From contig VBCT01000185.1 of the NCBI GenBank assembly GCA_005882235.1, positions 1 through 18,740 of the forward strand: a stretch of DNA of 18,740 nucleotides, written 5' to 3'. The DNA comes from Betaproteobacteria bacterium. Lineage in GTDB: Bacteria; Pseudomonadota; Gammaproteobacteria; Burkholderiales; SG8-39. The notes beneath the pieces were generated by a model that worked only from the letters and a program-made list of their open reading frames with translations, had not been told where the DNA came from and did no database searches. Below, one piece after another: positions 6,313-14,250 of this stretch (position 1 is the stretch's first letter; each line of letters starts with the position of its first letter). The translations under genes and the position numbers were made by a program.

Positions 6313-6905
6313 AGCAGCCTGCGCTCGACGAAGGCCTGCGCGAGGGTCCCGGTGTCGACGTACTCGAGCTCGCCGCCCACCGGCACGCCACGCGCGATCC
6401 GGGTAATTCGCAGGTCGCGGCCCTTGAGCATTTCGCTGATGTAGTGCGCGGTCGCCTCGCCTTCGTTCGTGAAGTTGGTCGCGACGATGACTTCCTTGAC
6501 TTCCCCGTCGGCCAGGCGCCGCTGCATGACGTCGAGCCCGATCTCCCGGGGCCCGATGCCGTCGAGCGGCGAAAGGCGTCCCATGAGCACGAAATAAAGG
6601 CCGTGATACGCCAGGGTCTGCTCCATCATGAGCAGATCCCCCGGCGTTTCGACCACGCAAAGCTGAGAGGGATCGCGCCGCGGAGACCCGCACAAGGCGC
6701 ACAGCTCGAGCTCCGTGAAGCTGTTGCACTTGGCGCAGCGGCGGATGCTCTGCAGCGCCCCGTGCAGAGACTGCGCGAGCCTCGCCGCCCCGGTCTTGTC
6801 GTATTGCAGCAGATGATAGGCGATGCGCTGCGCGGACTTGGGTCCGACTCCCGGCAGACAGCGCAGCGCCTCGATCAGTTCTTCCAGAGCGGTGGGCGAC
6901 TTCAT
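6309..6905 (-). CDS. recR: Recombination protein RecR
   Basis: This 198-aa protein is the standard size for RecR, the ring-shaped partner of RecO (and RecF) that helps load RecA on SSB-coated gaps. It has the helix-hairpin-helix region near GVGPKSAQR (19-27), a four-cysteine zinc motif C57-x2-C60-x8-C69-x2-C72, the Toprim segment VVETPGDLLMME (84-95), and the conserved C-terminal GGELEYVDTGTLAQAF. It starts at ATG 6905, 10 nt after ybaB, and ends in a GTGA overlap with the CoA-transferase. The ybaB-recR order is widely conserved. The metabolic gene attached downstream is not part of that conserved block. Confidence 0.98.
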   Translation of the reverse strand: MKSPTALEELIEALRCLPGVGPKSAQRIAYHLLQYDKTGAARLAQSLHGALQSIRRCAKCNSFTELELCALCGSPRRDPSQLCVVETPGDLLMMEQTLAYHGLYFVLMGRLSPLDGIGPREIGLDVMQRRLADGEVKEVIVATNFTNEGEATAHYISEMLKGRDLRITRIARGVPVGGELEYVDTGTLAQAFVERRLL

Positions 6906-6915
6906 CGCGTACTCG

Positions 6916-7239
6916 TCAGAACGGCAGCTTCATCCCTGGAGGCAGACCGAGACCGCCGGTCAAGGCCGACATTTTTTCCTGCACCGCCGCCTCGACTTTG
7001 CGCGCGGCGTCGTTGACCGCGGCTGCCACGAGGTCCTCGAGCATGTCCTTGTCGTCGGCGAGCAATGACGGATCGATGTTGATGCGCTTGACATCGTGCC
7101 TGCAGGTCATCGCCACCTTGACCATGCCCGCGCCCGACTGCCCCTCCACTTCCATCGAGGCGAGCTCGTCCTGAAGCTTGCGCATGTTCTCCTGCATTTG
7201 CTGGGCTTGCTTCATCAAGCCCGCAATTTGCGCCTTCAT
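6916..7239 (-). CDS. ybaB: YbaB/EbfC family nucleoid-associated protein
   Basis: This 107-aa protein is the usual size for this DNA-binding family. It has a heptad-like N-terminal helix rich in Q, M and K (IAGLMKQAQQMQENMRKLQ), followed by EVEGQSGAGMVKVAMTC and the VKRINIDPSLL strand-helix block. The C-terminal end is glycine- and proline-rich (GGLGLPPGMKLPF). The family binds DNA as a dimer and is thought to influence nucleoid structure. Its placement between dnaX (13 nt upstream) and recR (10 nt downstream) is the classical order. The start ATG 7239 has GAGAG upstream as a modest ribosome binding site. Confidence 0.97.
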   Translation of the reverse strand: MKAQIAGLMKQAQQMQENMRKLQDELASMEVEGQSGAGMVKVAMTCRHDVKRINIDPSLLADDKDMLEDLVAAAVNDAARKVEAAVQEKMSALTGGLGLPPGMKLPF

Positions 7240-7252
7240 CGATGACTCTCCG

Positions 7253-8785
7253 TCAGCGTACGGGCTTGATCGAGGACTCGACGATAGTCGCGTCGAAATT
7301 CTCGACCAGGTCGCGTACGAATGCGTCCCGGCTGACCGCCGCAGCGGCTCGATCGCGGGCGCTGTTGCCGGTGGTTTCTCTTATCCTCACGGTCAGGCGC
7401 ACGGGCTTGCCGAAACGCTCCTGGAGCGCCGCGCGAAGCTTTTCCTGGTAGGTCTTTTCCGCCAGATGCTTCGCAGCCGGAGGCACGCAAAGCTCGAGCG
7501 CTTCGCCGTCGAAGCTTCCGAGCTCGCTTGCCTGGGCGAGCTGTTTCGCGATGCCGCCCAGATCGAGCGAATTGGCGAGTTTGGGCCAATCGCCGTCGAA
7601 TTCCGCCCCGGCGAGCGGCTGCCTCGCCCCCGCCTGCCTTGCCCCTTCACGGGGCTCGCTTTCTGCCGTGCCGTTCCGCTGCGATTCGCCTGCGTCGCGC
7701 GTTCCCGGGGAAAACGCGAGCATGCGCAGGAGCGCCATCGTGAAGCCTGCGAATTCGTCCGGAGCAAACGGAAGATCCTGCCGTCCGTGAATCGCGATTT
7801 GATAGTAGAGCTGGACCTCCTCCGGGTCGAGCGCCCGCCCGAGAGCGGCCAACCGCTCGCGCAAGCCCCCCTCTGCATCCACGGCGTCGGGTGCCGCCTG
7901 AGCGAGAGCGACGCGGTGCAGGAGCGCGCCGAGGTCTTGGAGCGCCCCGTCGAATCCGACGCTACGGGATCTCATGTCCTCCGCGATCGCCAGCACGGCG
8001 GCCGAATCGCCGCGCGCGAGCCCTTCGAGGATCGAGTACAGGAAGCTGTCGTCGATGGTGCCGAGCATGGCGCGCACGGCCTTCTCCGTGACGTTCCCTG
8101 CGCTGTACGCGATCGCCTGATCGAGAAGCGACAAGGCGTCGCGCATGCTCCCGCGCGCACCCTCGGCCAGCAGCCTGAGCGCTCCCCCTTCCCCTGGAAG
8201 CTTTTCCTCCGCGAGGATGGCCTCGAGGTGAGCGGCGATCGCGCGCGAAGGCATCTGCTTGAGGTTGAATTGCAGGCAGCGCGAGAGCACCGTCACCGGG
8301 ATCTTCTGGGGGTCGGTCGTCGCAAGAATGAACTTGACGTGTTCGGGCGGCTCCTCGAGGGTCTTCAGCATCGCGTTGAACGCCGACGTGGAGAGCATGT
8401 GGACTTCGTCGATGACGTATACCTTGAATCGCCCGCGGCTCGGTGCGTACACCGAGTTCTCCAGGAGCTGGCGCATCTCGTCGACCTTGGTGTTGGTTGC
8501 GGCATCGACTTCTATCAGGTCGACGAAGCGGCCCGCGTCGATTTCCACGCAGGCCGAACACTTCCCGCAGGGACTGGAGCTGATGCCCGTCTCGCAATTG
8601 AGGCATTTCGCGAGGATCCGGGCGAGGGTCGTCTTGCCCACGCCGCGGGTCCCGGAGAACAAGTACGCGTGGTGCAGGCGCTTCTGATCCAGCGCGTTGC
8701 GCAACGCCCTGACCACGTGCTCCTGCCCGATCAGCGACTCGAACGTGCGCGGTCGCCACTTGCGGGCGAGAACCTGGTAGGACAT
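7253..8785 (-). CDS. dnaX: DNA polymerase III subunit tau (gamma/tau)
   Basis: This 510-aa clamp-loader ATPase opens and loads the beta clamp. Walker A GTRGVGKT is at 45-52, zinc-binding cysteines at C64, C73, C76 and C79, Walker B VYVIDEVHM at 122-130, and the SRC arginine finger at 168-170. After domain III comes a short, charged, low-complexity linker (about 360-397), then a tau-type C-terminal alpha-binding domain (about 398-510, beginning DWPKLANSL). It is shorter than E. coli tau (643 aa), mainly in the linker that reaches DnaB. I saw no A-rich slippery heptamer like the E. coli gamma frameshift site. ATG 8785 lies 35 nt after 4.5S RNA, so dnaX probably shares the ffs transcript or has a weak promoter within it. 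Confidence 0.97.
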   Translation of the reverse strand: MSYQVLARKWRPRTFESLIGQEHVVRALRNALDQKRLHHAYLFSGTRGVGKTTLARILAKCLNCETGISSSPCGKCSACVEIDAGRFVDLIEVDAATNTKVDEMRQLLENSVYAPSRGRFKVYVIDEVHMLSTSAFNAMLKTLEEPPEHVKFILATTDPQKIPVTVLSRCLQFNLKQMPSRAIAAHLEAILAEEKLPGEGGALRLLAEGARGSMRDALSLLDQAIAYSAGNVTEKAVRAMLGTIDDSFLYSILEGLARGDSAAVLAIAEDMRSRSVGFDGALQDLGALLHRVALAQAAPDAVDAEGGLRERLAALGRALDPEEVQLYYQIAIHGRQDLPFAPDEFAGFTMALLRMLAFSPGTRDAGESQRNGTAESEPREGARQAGARQPLAGAEFDGDWPKLANSLDLGGIAKQLAQASELGSFDGEALELCVPPAAKHLAEKTYQEKLRAALQERFGKPVRLTVRIRETTGNSARDRAAAAVSRDAFVRDLVENFDATIVESSIKPVR

Positions 8786-8820
8786 GACGGCTTTCTCTCG
8801 ATCCTAGATACCAAATAGGT

Positions 8821-8916
8821 GGCGAGCCTTACCCCCGGCACTTACAGCGATCAGCTGTGGCTGCTTCCTTCCGGACCTGACCAGATTCACCGGGCTGCAA
8901 TGCGGGGAGGCCCGCC
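8821..8916 (-). ncRNA. ffs: 4.5S RNA (signal recognition particle RNA, bacterial small type)
   Basis: The minus strand contains the SRP RNA apical core, GGTCAGGTCCGGAAGGAAGC followed by AGCC, the conserved domain IV tetraloop and asymmetric loop that bind Ffh. The terminal arms pair: GGCGGGCC at the 5' end with GGCTCGCC at the 3' end (one G-U). This sets a length near 96 nt, normal for the small proteobacterial type; mature ends could differ by a few bases. It lies 35 nt upstream of dnaX, an arrangement shared by other bacteria where SRP RNA precedes dnaX-ybaB-recR. With Ffh it targets nascent membrane proteins to FtsY. Confidence 0.97.
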
Positions 8917-8930
8917 GTAATCGTTCCGGA

Positions 8931-8936
8931 ATTATA
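8931..8936 (-). promoter_or_regulatory. ffs: -10 box of the ffs promoter
   Basis: The minus strand has a perfect TATAAT ending 14 nt before the 4.5S RNA 5' end, placing transcription start about 6-8 nt upstream of the mature RNA. No convincing -35 hexamer is seen at 16-18 bp (the sequence there is GC-rich, near CGGAGT). It probably also drives dnaX, ybaB and recR. Confidence 0.6.
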
Positions 8937-8975
8937 AGGCGTTTATCGCCGGACTCCGCTTCGGCGCGCACGGTT

Positions 8976-9004
8976 TTTCCGGGGTACCCGGATCGCGCTA
9001 TGAT
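8976..9004 (+). promoter_or_regulatory. Candidate promoter of the Bug solute-binding protein gene
   Basis: TATGAT (8999-9004) matches the -10 consensus at five of six bases; a poor -35 (TTTCCG, 8976-8981) lies 17 bp upstream. A start near 9011 would leave a short leader holding AAGGAGAG just before ATG 9029. It is back to back with the ffs promoter in a 112-bp divergent region. Confidence 0.4.
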
Positions 9005-9028
9005 GGCGAAGAAAAACAAGGAGAGATC

Positions 9029-10057
9029 ATGGTCCGAATCGCAAGCCGTGGCGGCGCCCGACTTCGCGCCTTGCCCGGAATCTCCGCAGGCATCCTGTCC
9101 GCCGTTCTTGCGGCCCTGCCGCTCCCTGCTGCCGCGCAATCGGCCGACTCCTTTCCGGCCCGACCGATAAAGATCCTCGTACCCTACGCCCCGGGCGGCG
9201 CAACCGATATCATCGCGCGGATCGTCGCCGCCAAACTGACCGACTCCTTTGGCCAGAGCGTTCTCGTGGAGAACCGTCCCGGCGCCTCGGGCAACCTCGC
9301 TCTCGAAGCCGTTGCGAAGGCGCCCGCGGACGGCTACACCCTGTTCGTCGGCAACGTCTCCACCAACACCATCAACGAAAACACCTTCGCGCATCAGCTG
9401 CAGATCAAGCCGTCTCGCGATCTGGTGGGCATCGCGAAACTGGTCGAAATTCCGCACATCATCGCGACGACGGCGGGTTTTCCCGCCGACTCGGTCGCCG
9501 ATCTGATCGCACTCGCGAAAAAGGACCCCGGAAAGATCAACTACGCGTCCGCGGGACTGGGTAGCTACCCGCATCTCGACATGGAAAAACTCCAGAAGGC
9601 CGCGGCGATCACGCTCACCCATATTCCCTACAAGGGTGGCGCGGGCCAGATGATCCCGGCGATCATCGCGGGCGAGGCGCCGGTGGCGTTTCTCAACCTC
9701 TCCTCCGCCTTGCCGCACGTTCGCTCCGGAAGGATGAAGGCGATCGCCACCACCGCGCCGAGCCGCCTCACCGAGCTTCCCAACGTCGCGACGATGGCCG
9801 AGCAGGGATTCCCCGGAATCGGCACCAATGCGTGGCAGGGAATGTTCGCGCCTGCCGCGACGCCGAAGCCTATCGTCGACAAGATCTATCGGTCGGTCGC
9901 GGCGATCCTGTCGAACTCGCAGATGAAGGAGCAGTTGTCCAAGCAAATGCTCGACGTTACGCTCTCGTCCTCGCCGGCGCAGTTCCAGCAGCTGGTGGAG
10001 AAGGAAACGCACGCCTGGGGCGATTTCCTGCGCGAGGCAGGAATCAGGATCGAATAA
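9029..10057 (+). CDS. Bug family (TctC-like) periplasmic solute-binding protein
   Basis: This 342-aa protein has a basic N-terminus and hydrophobic signal segment ending ALPLPAAAQ (cleavage near residue 37). The mature start PARPIKILVPYAPGGATD, the VENRPGASGNLA segment and APADGYTL are diagnostic of the Bug/TctC family, which binds carboxylates or amides through backbone contacts. Such proteins work with TctAB tripartite permeases or act as orphan sensors; no tctA/tctB is in the window. The ribosome binding site AAGGAGAG lies six bases before ATG. It starts a plus-strand unit diverging from ffs and is followed 12 nt later by the broken CocE-like hydrolase. The ligand is unknown. Confidence 0.95.
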   Translation: MVRIASRGGARLRALPGISAGILSAVLAALPLPAAAQSADSFPARPIKILVPYAPGGATDIIARIVAAKLTDSFGQSVLVENRPGASGNLALEAVAKAPADGYTLFVGNVSTNTINENTFAHQLQIKPSRDLVGIAKLVEIPHIIATTAGFPADSVADLIALAKKDPGKINYASAGLGSYPHLDMEKLQKAAAITLTHIPYKGGAGQMIPAIIAGEAPVAFLNLSSALPHVRSGRMKAIATTAPSRLTELPNVATMAEQGFPGIGTNAWQGMFAPAATPKPIVDKIYRSVAAILSNSQMKEQLSKQMLDVTLSSSPAQFQQLVEKETHAWGDFLREAGIRIE

Positions 10058-10069
10058 CGGCTCCACGCC

Positions 10070-11724
10070 TTGGCGAAGCAATCGAAAACAAGCGTTGGCG
10101 TATCGCAGCCGCGCTTCGACCTCGTCGTCGAGAAGGACCTCGAAATTCCGATGCGCGACGGGGCGCGCCTAAAGGCCGACGTGTTCCGTCCGAAATCGAC
10201 CGGGCGGTTTCCGGTCGTCGTCAATCTGGGCTCCTACCAGAAGGACAAGCTGTGGATTCCGCCTCCGGATCTCGAGGAGGCGCCGAACCCCTACATGAAC
10301 TGGGAGGCGGTGAACCCGTCGTGGTGGGTGCCGCGCGGCTATGTCGCTCTTCGCGTCGACGGCCGCGGCTCGGGAAAATCCCCGGGCAGGACCGATCCCT
10401 GGTCGCCCTCCGAGGCGCGCGATTTCTTCGACGCCATCGAGTGGGCGGGAAAGCAGGCCTGGAGCAGCGGCCGGGTCGGCACCAACGGCATCTCCTACTA
10501 TGCGATGACGCAGTGGCTGGTCGCGAGCCTCAGGCCGCCGTCGCTGAAGGCGATGATCCCGTGGGAAGGCGCCGCGGACATGTACCGCGACTTCGGTTAT
10601 CACGGCGGAATCTTTTCCTTCGGCTTCGCCACCAACTGGTGGAACAATCACATGGCCCACCACCTGCTCGGCAAGCCTCAAGGCTCGGCGACCGACGCGT
10701 TCTCCACGCCCTGGCTGTGGGACACCATGCGCAACAACCTCGACGGGGAATGGTGGCGGGGCCGCCAGGCAGCGTGGGAGAATATCGACGTTCCGCTCTA
10801 CAGCGCCGGCAACTGGAGCGGCATGGGATTGCATCTGCGCGGCAACACCGAGGGCTATCTGGCACGCATTACCACCCGTTCTACTCCGAGGAAGGCCGCA
10901 CCGACCAGCTGCGCTTCTTCGATCACTGGCTGAAGGGCAGCGATACCGGGATCATGCGCGAGCCCCCGGTCAAGCTCCTCATCCGAAAGGGCGGTCATGG
11001 AAATTACGAATGGCGCGAGGAGAAAGAGTGGCCAATCGCGCGCACCCGCTGGACGAAGTTCTACCTCGAGCCGCGCGCGAGCGGCGACGGAGAGACGGAA
11101 GGATCGCTCGTCGCAGACGCGCCAAAAAGAGCGAGCTCGCTCTCTTACCCGGCGAGCGCAATGAGCAAGGCGGGCGTCGCTTCGGCCTCGTGGACGTCGA
11201 CCGCGCTCACCGGCAACCTTCCCCGCATGGGCGTTTCGTTCGAAAGCGCGGCCCTGACCGAGGACACGGAGGTCACCGGGCCCGTCGTGCTGGTGCTGTG
11301 GGTCTCGAGCACCACCGAGGACATGGATGTTTTCGCGACGCTGCGCAACATCGCTGCCAACGGCGAAGACGTTTTCGAGCTCGGCCAGCAGAGCCAGCCC
11401 GTCCCGGTCGCCAAGGGCTGGCTGCGCGCGTCGCACCGCAGGCTAGACCCGTCGCTTACCCTGCCCTATCGCCCCTACCACGCGCATGAAGACCGCCAGT
11501 GGCTGAAGGCCGATGAAGTGGTTCGCATCGACGTGGAAATCTGGCCGACGTGCATGGTCTTCAAGAAGGGCCATCGCATCCGCCTCGACATCCAGCCCCG
11601 CGACGGCGTGGGCAGTTTTCCGTATACGCATTACGGCGCGGACTACAACACCGGAACCAACGTGCTATACACCGGGGGAAGCCGCGCCTCCCACCTTCTG
11701 CTCCCCGTCATTCCCGGAAAATAG
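10070..11724 (+). pseudogene. CocE/NonD family (S15-like) hydrolase, disrupted by an internal deletion and frameshift
   Basis: Two adjacent frames together encode one alpha/beta-hydrolase of about 550 aa. The first part (TTG 10070; 264 residues still homologous) has PMRDGARLKADVFRP, the RGYVALRVDGRGSG oxyanion region and nucleophile Ser142 in GISYYAM, and reaches LHLRGNTEGYL. From about 10861 homology continues in another frame (GTHYHPFYSEEG, FFDHWLKG) through the beta-sandwich PepX_C-type domain to TAG 11722-11724. Read unshifted, the first frame stops at 10933. Compared with the family as I remember it, about 13-14 residues are missing at the junction, so the lesion looks like a deletion of 3n+1 bases, not a lone miscall. 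Intact relatives hydrolyse acyl esters or amides. The TTG start lacks a good ribosome binding site. Confidence 0.82.
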
Positions 11725-11728
11725 TCCG

Positions 11729-12178
11729 GTGAGGTCTACGTTGCTGAGGCATTTCTTCATCCTCATCCTGGTCTGGTGCGCTCCGGCCTGGGGCCAAGAA
11801 TCGACCCCCGCAGGCCTGTGGCAGACCGTCAGCGACCGCACGGGGCAACCCGGCGGCCTGGTCCGTGTCGAGGAGGTCAACGGCGAGTACATCGGCACGG
11901 TAGTCGCCGTGTTTTCTCCGCCTGCGCCGGATGCCCATCCGCTGTGTGACCTGTGTCAAGGCGATCTGAAGGACAAGCCGGTCGTCGGGATGATCATCCT
12001 GCGCGGCGTGCGGCGATCGGGGGACGGTTATTCGACCGGCCAGATATTGGACCCCGACGAGGGACAAGTGTACAAATGCCGTATCACGCTGCTCGATGAC
12101 GGGCGCAAACTCGTAGTCCGCGGCTTCATCGGTATACCGCTCCTTGGCCGGTCCCAGACCTGGGTTCGCAAGGAGTGA
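11729..12178 (+). CDS. DUF2147 domain secreted protein
   Basis: This 149-aa small exported protein has a hydrophobic signal (about 8-20, LRHFFILILVWCAPAWG) ending before QESTPAGLWQT. The mature part matches the DUF2147 pattern: GLWQT near the start, GGLVRVEEVNGEYIGTVV, a C73-x2-C76 pair (CDLC), VGMIIL, ILDPDEGQVYKC, and the terminal RGFIGIPLLGRSQTW. Relatives include proteins linked to growth with organic acids, but the biochemical role is unknown. GTG 11729 lies four bases after the hydrolase stop. TTG 11741 is an alternative start in frame with a better-placed GGTGAGG ribosome binding site, which would shorten the signal by four residues. It is co-directional with the Bug and hydrolase genes. 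Confidence 0.85.
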   Translation: MRSTLLRHFFILILVWCAPAWGQESTPAGLWQTVSDRTGQPGGLVRVEEVNGEYIGTVVAVFSPPAPDAHPLCDLCQGDLKDKPVVGMIILRGVRRSGDGYSTGQILDPDEGQVYKCRITLLDDGRKLVVRGFIGIPLLGRSQTWVRKE

Positions 12179-12199
12179 GTTTACGAGATCAAGAGCGGA

Positions 12200-13240
12200 T
12201 CATTTCTTTCCGCCGTCAAACTCATAAGCGTCGTGCGACTCGGTGTGGACCTGCACTCCGGTGCCTGCCGACTGCACGTCTCCGCTCACCATGTGCAGGC
12301 GGCTGCCGACGACCGCCCCGGCGAGTCCATGGCGCCCTACCGGCATGTTGGGAAGGACCGTCCAGGTGTTCGTCCCAGGGTCGTACGCTTCGAGCGCCCG
12401 GAAAGCAAACATACTTACGTAATCCTGTCCCTCGCCGCCGGTGACGTAGATCTTTCCGCCCCAGGTGCCCGAGGACATCGCGCTGCGCGCGCTCGGCATG
12501 CGCGCACGCGGCGCGCCCCATGCGTCCGTCGCCGGGTCGTATTCCTCGACGATGCCGACGTTGCTGCTCCCGCTCGAGACGAAGGCGCCGCCGACGCGCC
12601 CGCCGATCACGTAGATCTTTCCGCCCACCACGCCGGCCGTGGCGTGATTGCGCGGCGTCGGAATCGGCGCGCGCGCGCGCCAGGTGTTGGCGGCGGGATC
12701 GTATTCCTCGACCGCCCCGACCGAATAATGCGGGCGCGCCGGGTGGACCGCGGTCGATCCCGGAAGCGTGGTCGCGCCGCCGATGACGTACATCTTGTCC
12801 CCGACCGTGACAGCGACCGGCGATCCGCGCTTGGTCGGCAGCGGCGCGAGCGCCTTCCAGTTGTCGGTCGCAGGGTCGTACTCCCAGGCGTTGTCGATCG
12901 GGACCCAGGCCGCGGGACCCGACTGCGGAAGCACGAACCCGCCGAACGCGTAGATCTTGCCCTTGTACTCGGTAAAGGAGACGTGGTGCGAAGCGAGCGG
13001 CATCGGCTTTTTCTTCGTCCACTTGTCGCCCGCCGGATCGTATTCGTACACCATGCCGATCGGCTTCCATCCCGGAGCGAGGCCGCAGAACACGTACATC
13101 TTCCCGCCGGCCGAGGCGCCGAGCAGCTCTTCCGCCGGCTCAGGGAAGGCCGCGAGCTTCGTCCACTTCCCTTGAGCGAAAGCCCCGCCCGCCCAAATCA
13201 CACAGGCGAGCGCAAAGACCGCGGTGCGTACGAAAATCAT
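12200..13240 (-). CDS. Exported kelch-repeat protein
   Basis: This 346-aa protein has an N-terminal signal (hydrophobic 4-19, GAFAQ|GKW). The rest is a beta-propeller of about six kelch repeats, each with a GG doublet after a Y-V-x-GG strand and a Y-D-P-A-x-x-x-W signature: YEYDPAGDKW, WEYDPATDNW, EEYDPAANTW, EEYDPATDAW and EAYDPGTNTW, with a weaker last blade. The strong ribosome binding site AGGAGGAGA precedes ATG 13240. It is the last gene of the right-hand minus-strand train, 26 nt after the hydroxyacid dehydrogenase, and converges on the DUF2147 gene with only 21 nt between and no visible terminator hairpin. Kelch propellers bind partners or sugars, and some are oxidases or mutarotases. 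The function here is unknown. Confidence 0.88.
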   Translation of the reverse strand: MIFVRTAVFALACVIWAGGAFAQGKWTKLAAFPEPAEELLGASAGGKMYVFCGLAPGWKPIGMVYEYDPAGDKWTKKKPMPLASHHVSFTEYKGKIYAFGGFVLPQSGPAAWVPIDNAWEYDPATDNWKALAPLPTKRGSPVAVTVGDKMYVIGGATTLPGSTAVHPARPHYSVGAVEEYDPAANTWRARAPIPTPRNHATAGVVGGKIYVIGGRVGGAFVSSGSSNVGIVEEYDPATDAWGAPRARMPSARSAMSSGTWGGKIYVTGGEGQDYVSMFAFRALEAYDPGTNTWTVLPNMPVGRHGLAGAVVGSRLHMVSGDVQSAGTGVQVHTESHDAYEFDGGKK

Positions 13241-13266
13241 GATCTCCTCCTAGCGTGAATACTGTA

Positions 13267-14250
13267 CTACAAGCCCGCCCGATTCTTCGCCTTTACCGCC
13301 CGGTTCACCACGTTCAGCGGCCACTCTCCCGAGAGCACGCGCCGCACTTCGCCCGGGGCCCCGGCCTGAAGCCCCGCCATCGCCTGCTCGCTGTACCAGG
13401 CGACGTGCGGATTGAGGATGACGTTGTCGCGCCCGCGCAGAGGATGAGGATCGGGAAGCGGCTCGGGATCCACGGTGTCGAGCGCGGCGCCTCCGATTTT
13501 CCTCGCGTCCAGGGCGCGAACCAGTGCATCGGTATCGACGATAGGCCCGCGTGCGCAGTTGATCAGGAAGGCCGTCCGTTTCATTTTTCCGAAGGCGTCC
13601 TCGCCGATCATCTTTCGCGTCTGCGGGGTGAGGGGTGGATGCAGAGAGACGAAATCCGATTCGCGCAGCAGCGTGTCCAGATCGACGGCCCTTCCGGGGA
13701 CCTTGAACTGTCCCTCCTTCACGAAGGGATCGCTGTAGAGCACAGCGAGCCCGAAGGCCGCCGCCCGCACCGCGACCGCTCGCGCGATGTTGCCGAACCC
13801 GACCAGGCCGAGCGTCCGCCCCGCGAGCCGGTATATGGGCTTGCCCGGGGGCACTTCCCAGCGGCCGTTTCTCACCATTCGGTCGTAGAACGGGATCTTG
13901 CGCGCGGACGCGAGGATCAGGGCCATCGTCTGTTCCGCCACCTCCTCGATGCAGTAGCTGGGATTGTTGGTGACGATGATCCCGGCCTGCGTGGCGGCAT
14001 CCAGATCGATGGTGTCCACGCCGATTCCATAGCGCGCGATGATCTTGCACCTGGGCATGCCCGCCATCGCCTCGGCGGTGATCGGTCCCGCGTAGGTGTT
14101 GAGGAGCGCGTCGCAGTCGCGGGCTTCGGACAGGAATTCTTCGGGTTTCTTCGTTTTCAGAGCGACGATCTCGGCGAGATCGCCGAGAGTCTTCCGTTCC
14201 ACATCGAGCGATTCCCAGACGTAGTCGGTGATGACCACCTTCGCCTTCAC
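13267..14250 (-). CDS. D-isomer specific 2-hydroxyacid dehydrogenase
   Basis: This 327-aa NAD-dependent enzyme is the normal length for the family. The dinucleotide-binding GFGNIA is at 151-156 with acidic D174 at the end of the next strand, favouring NAD over NADP. The catalytic set is complete: Arg234 (NCARGPIVD), Glu263 (DPEPLP) and His282 (NPHVAWYS). The start is GTG 14248-14250, overlapping the upstream TGA as GTGA with GAGG a few bases before it. The frame is open further upstream, but those residues are low-complexity shadow of the neighbouring gene. The product should interconvert a 2-hydroxyacid and 2-oxoacid in the cytoplasm, resembling phosphoglycerate-dehydrogenase/CtBP-like members. 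The substrate is not predictable. It is co-transcribed with the dikinase-like gene. Confidence 0.92.
   Translation of the reverse strand: MKAKVVITDYVWESLDVERKTLGDLAEIVALKTKKPEEFLSEARDCDALLNTYAGPITAEAMAGMPRCKIIARYGIGVDTIDLDAATQAGIIVTNNPSYCIEEVAEQTMALILASARKIPFYDRMVRNGRWEVPPGKPIYRLAGRTLGLVGFGNIARAVAVRAAAFGLAVLYSDPFVKEGQFKVPGRAVDLDTLLRESDFVSLHPPLTPQTRKMIGEDAFGKMKRTAFLINCARGPIVDTDALVRALDARKIGGAALDTVDPEPLPDPHPLRGRDNVILNPHVAWYSEQAMAGLQAGAPGEVRRVLSGEWPLNVVNRAVKAKNRAGL

Noticed and set aside
6313..6729. N-terminal extension of the CoA-transferase frame by 139 codons
   Set aside because: The extra residues are arginine/alanine-rich shadow of recR on the same strand; family homology begins exactly at the GTG overlapping the recR stop.
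7178..8818. A 546-codon plus-strand reading frame opposite dnaX
   Set aside because: Its translation is rich in R, A, E and H without family motifs; it is the GC-driven antisense shadow of dnaX, whose domains are unmistakable.
8804..10081. A 425-codon minus-strand reading frame opposite the Bug gene and overlapping 4.5S RNA
   Set aside because: Low-complexity, arginine-rich product; it crosses the ffs gene and both divergent promoters, while the plus strand encodes a textbook Bug protein.
9832..10860. The 5' part of a 630-codon plus-strand frame ending at 11724
   Set aside because: Only the part after about 10861 resembles a protein family; the earlier part overlaps the Bug and hydrolase genes in a wrong frame.
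12179..12199. Possible bidirectional terminator between the convergent DUF2147 and kelch genes
   Set aside because: The 21-nt gap contains no inverted repeat followed by a T-run.
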